Shown in pieces: positions 48,105 through 57,400 of a stretch of 64,000 nucleotides of DNA (position 1 is the stretch's first letter; every line of letters begins with the position of its first letter). The position numbers and the translations under genes are program-made. Under the pieces are notes generated by a model. It ran no database searches and had not been told where the DNA came from. It was given only the letters and a program-made list of their open reading frames with translations. The DNA comes from an uncultured Pelagibacteraceae bacterium (GTDB lineage Bacteria; Pseudomonadota; Alphaproteobacteria; Pelagibacterales; Pelagibacteraceae): the NCBI GenBank assembly GCA_902543245.1, contig CACBXQ010000001.1, positions 124,001 through 188,000 on the forward strand. The letters are read 5' to 3'.

Positions 48105-49292
48105 TTAAATATTGAAAATATTCACAAAATTTTTAGACAATTTTTTATTTTTTTTTCTTATTTCGTCAAAAAAGTTCCAAGCAAATACAAATATGTAATC
48201 AATTTTATTTTTTTTAGGTTTGTTTAAAATTTGTAGTTTTGTATTTGGTACAAACTTTTTATTTTTCAAAATATTATCATCAATTATGTAATCAATATGA
48301 CGATCTATTTTAAAAAAATTAATTATAGTTGAGCCTTTAGCAGGTGCTCCATACCCAATAATTGAATTATTGTTTTTTTTAATTTTTTTTATTTTATCTA
48401 TTAATTTTTTTTTTCTAATGTTTATAAGTTTTTTAAATTTTTTATAAGGATAAATTGTGTTAATTTTAAACCTTTTTTCTTTATTCAAAAAGTTTTCTAC
48501 ACTTTTTTTCTTTAGGATTTTTTTATTTATTTTTTTTTTAATATATACTCTTATCGATCCTCCATGAGTTTGAACCTGCTCTACATCAAAAATTTCTAAA
48601 TTGAAATTGTTTAAAAAATTTTGTAAGGAATACACACTCCAAAAATTTACATGTTCATGGTATATATTATCAAATGATCCTTCTTTTAACATCTTTACTA
48701 GATATTGTACCTCAATAACAAAAACACCATCAGCTCTGAGCATATTATTTACACATCTTGTAAATTCATTTAAATCATTCACATGTGCAAAAACATTGGA
48801 AGCGGTGATTAGATTAAATAAATTTGATTTCTTTTTTGCAAGTTTTTTATTTAAATAACAATTATATGTTTTGATCCCAATTCTATTTGTAATATTTGAC
48901 AATTGTTTGGCAGGTTCTATTCCAAACAAATTTTTATATTTACGATTATAAAATGGCTTCAAACCAATACCATCATTACTACCAATATCTAATATGTAAG
49001 AATATTTATTAAGATTAAAATATTTTATAAATTTAGAACAAGCAAAATCAAAATGTTTTACAAAGCTATTTGAAATTGATGATTTATACAGATATTTATC
49101 AAAAAGTTTTTTTGATGGCGCAATATATGAAAGTTGACAATTAAAGCATTTAGTGCACAATTTTAAACCCAAGGGATATATTAAAGATCTACCTGGATTG
49201 TTTTCAAGGTTGTTTGCCAATGGTTGCTTACCAAGTGACAAAACATTTTTTAAACTTTTACTATTACAAACTCTACACTTTTTTGAAATCAT
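48105..49292 (-). CDS. Sugar C-methyltransferase (zinc-binding, TylC3/NovU-like)
   Basis: The 395-residue protein has the three-part layout of deoxysugar C-methyltransferases. An N-terminal zinc-binding domain holds CRVCNS and CTKCFNCQLSYIAP. The central SAM domain has ILDIGSNDGIGLKPF and ASNVFAHVNDLNEF plus GVFVIEVQYLVKML and YHEHVNFWS. The C-terminal domain contains IIGYGAPAKGSTIINFF and DIIDDN. It would methylate a keto-deoxysugar nucleotide, consistent with GMD and other dehydratases here. Its start overlaps the oxidoreductase gene by 20 bases. Confidence 0.87.
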   Translation of the reverse strand: MISKKCRVCNSKSLKNVLSLGKQPLANNLENNPGRSLIYPLGLKLCTKCFNCQLSYIAPSKKLFDKYLYKSSISNSFVKHFDFACSKFIKYFNLNKYSYILDIGSNDGIGLKPFYNRKYKNLFGIEPAKQLSNITNRIGIKTYNCYLNKKLAKKKSNLFNLITASNVFAHVNDLNEFTRCVNNMLRADGVFVIEVQYLVKMLKEGSFDNIYHEHVNFWSVYSLQNFLNNFNLEIFDVEQVQTHGGSIRVYIKKKINKKILKKKSVENFLNKEKRFKINTIYPYKKFKKLINIRKKKLIDKIKKIKKNNNSIIGYGAPAKGSTIINFFKIDRHIDYIIDDNILKNKKFVPNTKLQILNKPKKNKIDYIFVFAWNFFDEIRKKNKKLSKNFVNIFNI

Positions 49293-50262
49293 ATTTTAAA
49301 AGATTATTGTTAATTTTGTTGCATATTTTTTCTGTTTTTGAAATTTGCCATATATAACTATTATAATTTTTATTCTTTCTAAATAAACATTTATAATTTT
49401 CCCCAATTAAAGAGAGCATATTTTCTTTGTAATTATAATTTGATTTAATATTTAGTTTTTTATTGAAAATTTTAAGATAGTAATTTTTATACCAATTCGT
49501 ATTCTTGGTACCAAAATCAATTTTAATTTTATCTGAGTCAAAAATATAATTATGCTTATAATTTTTTTTTTCCTTCATACTAACAAAAAATGTAATTATT
49601 GACTTTCCCTTTTTAAATAATATTTTAATTTTCTCTAAGTTTTTTTTTTTGTCAGTCAATAAACTTATCTTATGTAATTTTATATCTCCAAATAAACTTA
49701 TAAGGGAAAATATCACATGATTAAGATAATAATTGACAATTCCTCCTCCTTCTGAAATAAAATTTTTCCAAGAAGTATTAAAATCTCTGTAGTAGTGATG
49801 AAAAAAATTAAGCTCAAATAATAAATTAAAATTTTTTATATTTTGAACCTTCATTTTTTTTAATTTTTTAAATATTTTTAAATTAGAATATGTGTAATTA
49901 ACAAATATTTTAATTTTATTTTTCGCTGCATATTTTAAAAGAATCTTATAAACATTTTGATTAATAGATATTGGTTTTTCAAGCATCAAGTATTTAGTTT
50001 GTATTTTATTATTTGCGATAAATTTTATAAGAGACTCTTGAATAAATGGTTTTACACAGCCTACTATCATGGTAAATTTATATTTTTTTAAAATTTCTTC
50101 ATAATTATCACTTAAAAATAATTTTTTAGATTTATATATTTGCTTATCTTTAATATTTGGACTAACTAAAAATATATTGAATTCTTTGTACAAAGACCTA
50201 ATAACCTTTAAATGACCCTTAACACCAAAATTTGTGCCTATAATGAGTATATTTTTTTCCAA
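49273..50262 (-). CDS. Gfo/Idh/MocA-like oxidoreductase
   Basis: A 329-residue protein with an N-terminal Rossmann region (NILIIGTNFGVKGHLKVIRSL), then ILKKYKFTMIVGCVKPFIQESLIKF and the Gfo/Idh lysine block LMLEKPIS (EKP). The second domain includes SEGGGIVNYYLNHVIFSLISLFGD, matching the GGGxxxDxxxH region but with N for D. The glycine loop of the nucleotide site is weak. It likely oxidises or reduces a nucleotide sugar and acts with the overlapping C-methyltransferase. Confidence 0.7.
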   Translation of the reverse strand: MEKNILIIGTNFGVKGHLKVIRSLYKEFNIFLVSPNIKDKQIYKSKKLFLSDNYEEILKKYKFTMIVGCVKPFIQESLIKFIANNKIQTKYLMLEKPISINQNVYKILLKYAAKNKIKIFVNYTYSNLKIFKKLKKMKVQNIKNFNLLFELNFFHHYYRDFNTSWKNFISEGGGIVNYYLNHVIFSLISLFGDIKLHKISLLTDKKKNLEKIKILFKKGKSIITFFVSMKEKKNYKHNYIFDSDKIKIDFGTKNTNWYKNYYLKIFNKKLNIKSNYNYKENMLSLIGENYKCLFRKNKNYNSYIWQISKTEKICNKINNNLLKYDFKKV

Positions 50263-50342
50263 AAAAAATCCTTAAATAGTTTATTTTTATATAAATACCA
50301 TTAAAATAAATTGTCAATTTAAATTAAAATACATAGTGATTA

Positions 50343-50993
50343 ATGAGTAGACTTAACTTTTATAAAAAAAATATATTACAGAATATTCAAGATAAAAATT
50401 CAAAAATTCTTGTTTTAGGAGCTGGTAAGCTCGATCATGATGTATTTAACGAATTGGGATTTAAAAACGTATCGTTAAGTAATTATAATAATATTGAAGG
50501 ACCTATTGAACTAAAAAATTTATTATTACAAGATATTAATTTGCCTGATAATGAGTATGATTATTGTGTTGCTCATGCATGTATTCATCACAGTTCTAAA
50601 CCTCATAATTCTATTCTTGAGATGTATAGAGTTTCAAAAAAAGGATTTTTAGTAATTGAAGCTAATGATTGCTTTTTGACACGTTTAGCATGCAAACTAG
50701 GTTATGCAGAAGAATTTGAAAAAAGTGCTATTGTTAAGAATAAAACTCATGGAGGTGTTGATAATACGAATATTCCTAATTATGTATTTAGATGGACTGA
50801 AAGAGAAGTTTACAAACTACTTTCTTCCTATAAACCAAACATAAAACATAAAATTATTTTTAATTATGCGAATGATATTAAGTTTACTAACAGATTTATT
50901 ATAAAAATATTTTTTAAAATTTTTTTTATGATTTTTAGTAAACAACAGAATCTTTTTTCTTTTTTCGTAAAAAAGACTAATTTTCCTCAATAA
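50343..50993 (+). CDS. Class I SAM-dependent methyltransferase
   Basis: The 216-residue protein has the SAM loop KILVLGAGKLDHDVFNELGF and the Methyltransf_11 block LPDNEYDYCVAHACIHHSSKPHNSILEMYRVSKKGFLVIEAND. The C-terminal half ends in a hydrophobic helix (FIIKIFFKIFFMIF), so it may sit at the membrane. The substrate is probably a sugar of the local glycan, by context only. Its end overlaps the convergent membrane protein gene by 17 bases. Confidence 0.76.
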   Translation: MSRLNFYKKNILQNIQDKNSKILVLGAGKLDHDVFNELGFKNVSLSNYNNIEGPIELKNLLLQDINLPDNEYDYCVAHACIHHSSKPHNSILEMYRVSKKGFLVIEANDCFLTRLACKLGYAEEFEKSAIVKNKTHGGVDNTNIPNYVFRWTEREVYKLLSSYKPNIKHKIIFNYANDIKFTNRFIIKIFFKIFFMIFSKQQNLFSFFVKKTNFPQ

Positions 50994-52626
50994 ATTTAAG
51001 ATAACCAAATTTATTTTTTTCAATTAAAAAATTATGATTATCATTAATCTTACAAATTGGCTGTATATCGTAACAAAAACCATCATCACTTGTATTTCTA
51101 TAAACTTTCATATTGCCAACATTTTTAACATAATTAAAGTTTTCATAATTATAGCTTCTCAAAAAAATATTCTTATCAAAAACATAATTCAGATTTTCAT
51201 GGTTTTTAAAAAGTAAACCAACGAGAATAAATAAAAAAAATATTTTTATTTTAATAAAATGTTTGTAAATATATTTTGGTATTAAATTAACAATTAATAA
51301 AATTGGTAAAGTAATAAATAAACCTAGGATAAATCTTATATCTGGGGCTTGCAACCAAAGAACAAAACAAAGAATATGTGCAAGTATTAGCAATAATATA
51401 TTTTTTTTAATTTTTTTTGTCTCTGTGATATTAAATATAAATGGAATAATTATGATAAAAATAATTATGAAAAAGATTTGTGTCAGTGAATTGCTTAAGA
51501 AATAGTTTTTAAACCAAGGTATAAACCATTCATAGGTATAAATTGAGTAATTAAGATCCATAAATTTTTCGTTTGTTGGGGCAGTTCTTGCAAAAGATTT
51601 TACTATATTGCTATATTCATTTATATTTTCTGGAGATAAATAATTTTTGAAGCCAAAGCAGGTAAATTTTACTGGAAACAGCATACAACCGTTATTTACT
51701 AAACTTCTAACAATCCATAAAAAAAATGAAGATACAATAAATAATTTAAAAAAAATTTCTTTAAAAAAAAATTTTTTTTGAAATTCTAAAAAAATTGGTA
51801 ATAATAAAATTGGAAAATAACTTATTCTACAAAATACAACTAATGTTGATAATATCAAAATATATCTTCTATATTCCACTCTACTAAATTGAAGATTCTT
51901 TAAATAAAAATAAATAAGTAAAATGAAGAATATCATTGCTGGAAACTCTGAGCCTAAAGAGCCTAAATGCATTAAAATTATTCCATTTCCAAAAGGATGA
52001 ATTAAACTATAAAAAAGAACAAATAAACTGCTTAAAATAATAAATATTTTATAATCTTTTATTTTTTTTTCAAAAGAATTTAATACTTCACTTATTAGAA
52101 TATAAACTGGTATAAAGTTAAATAATAGTGCATAAGTTAATTCGAAAATTTTTATATTCCCCAGACTTAAAAATAATTGCCATGGTGAAACCATTGCCAT
52201 TCTGTCATCTAATAGAACTAGGTTCATAACTATTTTATAATTATAATTCCAATTTAATAATTGATGATGATATAGCTGGGTATCGTAGGTTGGTCCGTTT
52301 GATGAGTTTATTAATATAACTAAAAAATTGATTAATAATATTAACCTAAAATTTTTAAGCTTTATTATTTTTTTTTTTAGGTAGAAAATAAACAAAAAAA
52401 AACCAATCAAGAAGATTGGATAAACTATAATTTTCAAAGCTAAAAAAAAATGTAAAAGCAAAAGTAATGTGACTAAAAAAAATATACCATAAAGTATATC
52501 TATATTTCTAACCTCAATATCTACATTTTTTAATTGAACACTTTTAGTGGTTAATAGTTTAAAAAAAGCAGAATAGCCATATAAGGAAGTAAGTAAAAAT
52601 ATAAAAGAAAAGAATGCAACAAACAT
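50977..52626 (-). CDS. Large polytopic membrane protein, LIC_10190-like, putative glycan-related (copy 2)
   Basis: The 549-residue protein has about ten or more helices and lacks a signal peptide distinct from the first helix. It shares a loop near residue 114 (YDTQLYHHQLLNW), a Cys site near residue 312 (NNGCMLFPVKFTC) and a C-terminal GFCYDIQPIC with copy 1. Divergence is high, so it is an old paralogue or was acquired separately. The likely role is sugar transfer or polymerisation outside the membrane. It is 7 bases after the other membrane protein gene on the same strand. Confidence 0.7.
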   Translation of the reverse strand: MFVAFFSFIFLLTSLYGYSAFFKLLTTKSVQLKNVDIEVRNIDILYGIFFLVTLLLLLHFFLALKIIVYPIFLIGFFLFIFYLKKKIIKLKNFRLILLINFLVILINSSNGPTYDTQLYHHQLLNWNYNYKIVMNLVLLDDRMAMVSPWQLFLSLGNIKIFELTYALLFNFIPVYILISEVLNSFEKKIKDYKIFIILSSLFVLFYSLIHPFGNGIILMHLGSLGSEFPAMIFFILLIYFYLKNLQFSRVEYRRYILILSTLVVFCRISYFPILLLPIFLEFQKKFFFKEIFFKLFIVSSFFLWIVRSLVNNGCMLFPVKFTCFGFKNYLSPENINEYSNIVKSFARTAPTNEKFMDLNYSIYTYEWFIPWFKNYFLSNSLTQIFFIIIFIIIIPFIFNITETKKIKKNILLLILAHILCFVLWLQAPDIRFILGLFITLPILLIVNLIPKYIYKHFIKIKIFFLFILVGLLFKNHENLNYVFDKNIFLRSYNYENFNYVKNVGNMKVYRNTSDDGFCYDIQPICKINDNHNFLIEKNKFGYLKFIEEN

Positions 52627-52633
52627 ATTTAAT

Positions 52634-53788
52634 TTAGTTGAGTTTTAACCCTTTTGAAATTTTTTTGCCAAATTCACTGTTCACATCTATCCAACAATTT
52701 ATTTTACTTCTACTCTCTAAATAATCAAAAAAATAACCTTTTTTAAATTCTGGTTTTAACTTCACTCCTGTTGCTATAATTGGCGCACATCTATCTTTGT
52801 TTACATGAATTATTTCTAAAGGTTCAAATTTAATAACCCACGAAAATATATTTATAGCTATTAATATTAAAATAATTTTTTTATTAAAATATTTATAAAT
52901 CAAATAATAAAAAAAAATTAATGATGGTTGTAAATATGATAATTCAGCAGGAATATATAAAAAAATTAAGAGATTTGCTGCTATTAGATAAAAAATTAAT
53001 TTTTCCTTTGGTGCAGAAAATTTATTATATTTTTTTGCGCCGAAAAAATAAATTAGTAAAAGCAATTGAATAAAACCAATTGTTACACTTGTTTTGTAAA
53101 TAAACCTTGCAAAATACCCTAAGAAACCTGACTCTGGTCTTCCTGCGCGTAACCAATCAAGTCCTAGTTCACTGTATATCCACACGGGAACATAAAATAA
53201 ACATCCAACAAAAATTGATGACAAAATTATTTGTATTTTTCTTGACTTTGCTAAAACAAAATCTAAATCACTAAAATAAATGGCAATTAAAACAAACGGT
53301 GCAAAATTAATTCTTGTGCCAATGCATATTCCAAATAAAATTACTGCTAGTTCAATTTTATTTTTCACCAAGAAGTAGTATCCAGATGAAAAAAATAAGA
53401 AAGCAATTGAATAGTCAACGGGTTCGAGGTTATCAAAAAAAAGAATTGGACTAGAAATTATTAATAGTAAAAATAAAAAAAAATTATTTTTTTCTACTTT
53501 TTTTTCAAAACTACAGAAAAAAAAGAAACCTCCTAAAATAAAACATGCAAATATGACTAAATTAATTGCAAAACTACCAAAATATAAAGAAATAAAGCCA
53601 ATAATAAATTCTGCTACGGGATAACCAGTAAATCTACTGGTCATAAAATTTCCATTTAAAAAATTTAAAAAGGTACCGATCATTGGTAGTGTATCTTCAT
53701 CAGAGCCATATCCACCAATAAAGCAAAGGTAAAACCCTAGTAGTATCGTCAGTGAAAGAATAGTTTTTATAGTAAGGTTAGTGTACAT
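52634..53788 (-). CDS. Polytopic membrane protein, GT-C-like glycosyltransferase candidate
   Basis: A helix-rich protein with a first loop GGYGSDEDTLPMIGTFLNFLNGNFMTSRFTGYPVAEF, acidic residues after the first helix as in ArnT/GT-C and DUF2029-type enzymes, then about nine more helices and a soluble tail with a C-x(n)-C pair. The ORF track starts at 53971, but its first 61 residues are antisense to the start of the divergent 608-residue gene. The ATG at 53788 (MYTNLTIKTILSL) starts directly before helix one. This gives 384 residues. The function is inferred from topology and context only. Confidence 0.66.
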   Translation of the reverse strand: MYTNLTIKTILSLTILLGFYLCFIGGYGSDEDTLPMIGTFLNFLNGNFMTSRFTGYPVAEFIIGFISLYFGSFAINLVIFACFILGGFFFFCSFEKKVEKNNFFLFLLLIISSPILFFDNLEPVDYSIAFLFFSSGYYFLVKNKIELAVILFGICIGTRINFAPFVLIAIYFSDLDFVLAKSRKIQIILSSIFVGCLFYVPVWIYSELGLDWLRAGRPESGFLGYFARFIYKTSVTIGFIQLLLLIYFFGAKKYNKFSAPKEKLIFYLIAANLLIFLYIPAELSYLQPSLIFFYYLIYKYFNKKIILILIAINIFSWVIKFEPLEIIHVNKDRCAPIIATGVKLKPEFKKGYFFDYLESRSKINCWIDVNSEFGKKISKGLKLN

Positions 53789-53840
53789 TGTAAATGTGCT
53801 AATGTAATTATTTATTCTGTAGACACAACATAAAATTAAT

Positions 53841-55667
53841 ATGTATAATTTAGAAAATATATTTATACCTTTTTTTTCTCCAATTATATCGATAATAATA
53901 TTCTTTGGACTCCATTTTTTTGGTAAAAAAATAGTTAACTTTCTTAAATTAGAAGAATTAATATCTCGCATCTCAAATTCTTCATTTCAATACTCTTTGA
54001 TAGGTATAGTTTTTACAACTTTTTTTTTATATCCAATTATAATTTTAAATAAATTTAATTTAATTTTTATTAATTTTTTATCTTATCTACTTATATTTTT
54101 TGGTATTTTTTTTTTAATAAAAAAATTTAGAAAGACTCCCATAAAATTTAATGAATTAAATATTGAAGCAAAGATAATATACTTAATAATTATTGGGTAT
54201 GTTTTGCTTGCATTATCTCCGACAACAAATGCTGACTCTTTAGATTATCATCTTGGTATTCCAATGTATATTTTGAACAATGAAATTTATCCAAATTTTA
54301 AATTTTGGTTTCATTTTGCTATTTCAGGATCTGGGGAAATTTTTTATATTTTATCACTAATAAATCATGCAGAGCAACTTCCTGCTTTAACACAGATATC
54401 AAGTATTCTTAGTCTATTAGGAATAATTTTAAAACGTACAAAATTATCTGAAAATAAAAATAATTACAAATTAGCTCTGATAATGATTAGCTGTCCAGTT
54501 TTAATATTTTTTGCAGCTTCGGCAAAAGTTCAATTAATTTATGTAGCAGGCTCATCACTTATTTTTACTCTAATTTTTTTTAGTAATGAAAAAGAAATAT
54601 TAAGTAAGAATTTCTTTATTTTTACAACCATCATTTTAATAACAGCAATAAGTGCAAAATTTTCATTCGTTTTAAGCTCAATATTACTATGGAGTTATAT
54701 ATTTTATATTTCTTTAAAAAAAAAATTAACTTTTCATTTATTATTAATTTCTTTTATTGTGTTTAGTTATATATTTGTTCCGAAAATAACTCATAGAATT
54801 GATCTTTATAATTTGGATTTTTTGCAATCAATAATTTTTCCTTTACCTATAAATATGTATGGTTATTCTCAATTATATAATTCGTTAACTTCATGTGGTT
54901 ACAATGGATGCTTTCCATACTGGCTGGTTTTCCCAAAAAATTTGGGGACTTTTACTGAAAGCCTTGGTATCGGCAGTCTAGCTATCTTTATTTTAAATTT
55001 TAAAAAAGATAATAAGTTAATTATAATATTATTATTAATATCAGTACAAATTATTGCGTCGCATTCTTTTGGTCCTAACAATGCCAGATGGTATTTAGAA
55101 CCATTTATGTGGTCATTAATTACATTAAAATATTACGGTATTAAAAATAATAATATTGAAAAAATTTTTTACAAATTGGGTTTTTTACAGTCAATTTTGA
55201 TAATTGCTCCAATAATTTATGGTGTTTATTCGTTAACTCCTGGAAGTCTCTCAGAAAATTCTCGTTTTAAAGTTATGACTAAAAATGCTGATGGCTATGA
55301 ATTATTTAAATGGGTGAATGAGATTAGAAAAAAAAATGATATTATTTTATCAACTCACAGATCATTCTCACTTGGAGGACATAATGTAATACCAGGTGAT
55401 ATCCTAATGTATATAGAGCCAAATGATAAAAGAGCAATAGTGTATTTTGAAGAAATAAAAAAATTAAAACCAAATCTAATATTGTTTTACGACGATAAAA
55501 AGTATTTTAAAAATCTAAAAAATTGTATTGGAAAATTGTTACATTATAAAAAAAATGTTGCCAAAAAAGCTTCAAGAAATCCCTTTAATAGAGTTTCAAG
55601 AAATTATGATGGATTCATTTATGAATTACATTATGAAAAATTGCCATTTTGTTTAGTAAAAAATTAA
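53841..55667 (+). CDS. Large polytopic membrane protein, LIC_10190-like, putative glycan-related (copy 3)
   Basis: The 608-residue protein has about twelve helices. A loop near residue 130 reads NADSLDYHLGIPMYILN, and near residue 350 SCGYNGCFPYWLVFPKNLGTF carries the Cys/Pro site. It matches copies 1 and 2 in these places and in overall layout. A periplasmic soluble C-terminus follows (FKWVNEIRKKNDIILSTHRSF). No usable later start exists before the first helices, which supports this start. The stop overlaps the carbamoyltransferase gene by 4 bases, convergently. Confidence 0.72.
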   Translation: MYNLENIFIPFFSPIISIIIFFGLHFFGKKIVNFLKLEELISRISNSSFQYSLIGIVFTTFFLYPIIILNKFNLIFINFLSYLLIFFGIFFLIKKFRKTPIKFNELNIEAKIIYLIIIGYVLLALSPTTNADSLDYHLGIPMYILNNEIYPNFKFWFHFAISGSGEIFYILSLINHAEQLPALTQISSILSLLGIILKRTKLSENKNNYKLALIMISCPVLIFFAASAKVQLIYVAGSSLIFTLIFFSNEKEILSKNFFIFTTIILITAISAKFSFVLSSILLWSYIFYISLKKKLTFHLLLISFIVFSYIFVPKITHRIDLYNLDFLQSIIFPLPINMYGYSQLYNSLTSCGYNGCFPYWLVFPKNLGTFTESLGIGSLAIFILNFKKDNKLIIILLLISVQIIASHSFGPNNARWYLEPFMWSLITLKYYGIKNNNIEKIFYKLGFLQSILIIAPIIYGVYSLTPGSLSENSRFKVMTKNADGYELFKWVNEIRKKNDIILSTHRSFSLGGHNVIPGDILMYIEPNDKRAIVYFEEIKKLKPNLILFYDDKKYFKNLKNCIGKLLHYKKNVAKKASRNPFNRVSRNYDGFIYELHYEKLPFCLVKN

Positions 55668-57400
55668 TTTTTTTTTAAAAAAAGATAATTTTCTATAACT
55701 AGTGCATCAATTTCTGTTAAGGAAAATGATTTAAAGACATCATCAGGTGATAAGCAAATAGGTTCATCAATATTCAATGATGTATTCAATAGTAGAGGGT
55801 TATTTGTGATTTCATTAAATCTTTTAAGTAAATTAAAAAATTTTTTATTATTTTGTTCATTCACAGACTGAATTCTAGAAGATCCATCCACATGGACTAT
55901 TGCCGGATATTTTTCTTTTGTTTTAGATTTTGCTCGAAATACGAAATTCATATTAGGAAAATTATTACTGTCAGTTTCAAACAAGTCTGTTACATAATCC
56001 TGCAATACAGAAGCTGCAAAAGGTCGAAATTGTTCCCTCAACTTTATTTTTGTATTTAAAATTTCTTTTCCATCTTTAATTGCTGCATCAATTAGAATAC
56101 TCCTATTGCCAAGCGCCCTTGGTCCCCATTCAAGTCTGTCTTGAAACCAACCAACAACTTTTTTGTTTTTTAATAAATTAACTGTTTTATTTATAACCTC
56201 GTCAAAATTTTTAAATTTCTCAATGCTAAAGCTATCTAAAATATTTCGATTTTTTGAAATCGAATTTTCAATTTCATTTTCTGAAAAAGAAGGTCCAAGA
56301 AAGTAATTACTGAATCTTGGAAATTTATATTTTTTTTCTTTACTTAAAAATCTTAATGCTGACCCTAATGCCCCACCTGCGTCTCCAACATTTGCATGAA
56401 TATGAATATTTTTGAAATTATTCTGTTCAATAATTTTACCATTAAGAACTGAATTAAAAATACATCCTCCTGATAAACATAGATTCTCTGACATATTTTC
56501 TAAATATAAATTATGAGTAATTTTTAGAATTATTTCTTCAAACCTATTTTGTAATGAGGACGCTATATCCTTATGATTTTGTGTTACCTCTTCATTATAT
56601 TTTCTAGATTGTCCTAACAAATTATCAAGATTTTTTGAAAATAAATTTTCAAATACTGGCTTTTCCGATAAACCTTCTTTAAATGATAATTTTTTTTGAT
56701 GAACAAAGTATTCTAAATTAATTTCAAAGTTATATGGTGGTTTAAATATTATTAGGTTCTCAAATTCCTTTTTATATTTTGGCTCTCCATAAGCTGCTAA
56801 GGCCATGACTTTATATTCGTCACCATATTTTTTAAATCCTAAAAATTGTGTAATTGCTTGATAAACTATTCCTAAAGAATGAGGGTACAGATTTTTACTT
56901 GTAATACTTACTTCATTGTTCTTACAATATGATATTTCCATTGAAGAAAAGTCACCAGTTCCATCAATTGATAAACCAACTGCATTATCAAATCCAGAAG
57001 TGAAATAACTACTTGAAATGTGAGCCTCATGATGGGGAATAAATTTAATTTTTTTCTCACAATTTATGCCAAAGTAATCAATAAATAAATTTGATAAAGA
57101 TCTTTTACTATACAAATTAGCAATCTTATTTAGTAAATTTGATGATTGCAGATTAGATAATAGAAACTTTGTTCTTTCAAATAAATTATATTTTAAGTTA
57201 TAATTAACTGTAATGTAATCTACTTCCTCAAGATTAACACCTGCATGTTTTAAACAATAATTAATTGCATTAAATGGAAATCCCGTGAAATGTTTTATTC
57301 TAGTAAATCTTTCCTCTTCACAACACGCCTCAATTTTATCATTTATCACTATACATGCTGAGGTATCTGCGTGAAATACATTTATTCCTAAAACTATCAT
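55664..57400 (-). CDS. Carbamoyltransferase, NodU/CmcH family
   Basis: At 578 residues it has both family domains. The N-terminal YrdC/Kae1-like ASKHA domain opens LGINVFHADTSACIVINDKI, with FIPHHEAHISSSYFTSGFDNAVGLSIDGTGDFSS (metal histidines) and LCLSGGCIFNSVLNGKI. The C-terminal domain has FQDRLEWGPRALGNRSILIDA and LREQFRPFAASVLQ. It transfers carbamoyl from carbamoyl phosphate to a hydroxyl, often on a sugar. This would make O-carbamoylated glycan units. It starts with a 4-base ATGA overlap on the polymerase-like gene. Confidence 0.88.
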   Translation of the reverse strand: MIVLGINVFHADTSACIVINDKIEACCEEERFTRIKHFTGFPFNAINYCLKHAGVNLEEVDYITVNYNLKYNLFERTKFLLSNLQSSNLLNKIANLYSKRSLSNLFIDYFGINCEKKIKFIPHHEAHISSSYFTSGFDNAVGLSIDGTGDFSSMEISYCKNNEVSITSKNLYPHSLGIVYQAITQFLGFKKYGDEYKVMALAAYGEPKYKKEFENLIIFKPPYNFEINLEYFVHQKKLSFKEGLSEKPVFENLFSKNLDNLLGQSRKYNEEVTQNHKDIASSLQNRFEEIILKITHNLYLENMSENLCLSGGCIFNSVLNGKIIEQNNFKNIHIHANVGDAGGALGSALRFLSKEKKYKFPRFSNYFLGPSFSENEIENSISKNRNILDSFSIEKFKNFDEVINKTVNLLKNKKVVGWFQDRLEWGPRALGNRSILIDAAIKDGKEILNTKIKLREQFRPFAASVLQDYVTDLFETDSNNFPNMNFVFRAKSKTKEKYPAIVHVDGSSRIQSVNEQNNKKFFNLLKRFNEITNNPLLLNTSLNIDEPICLSPDDVFKSFSLTEIDALVIENYLFLKKN

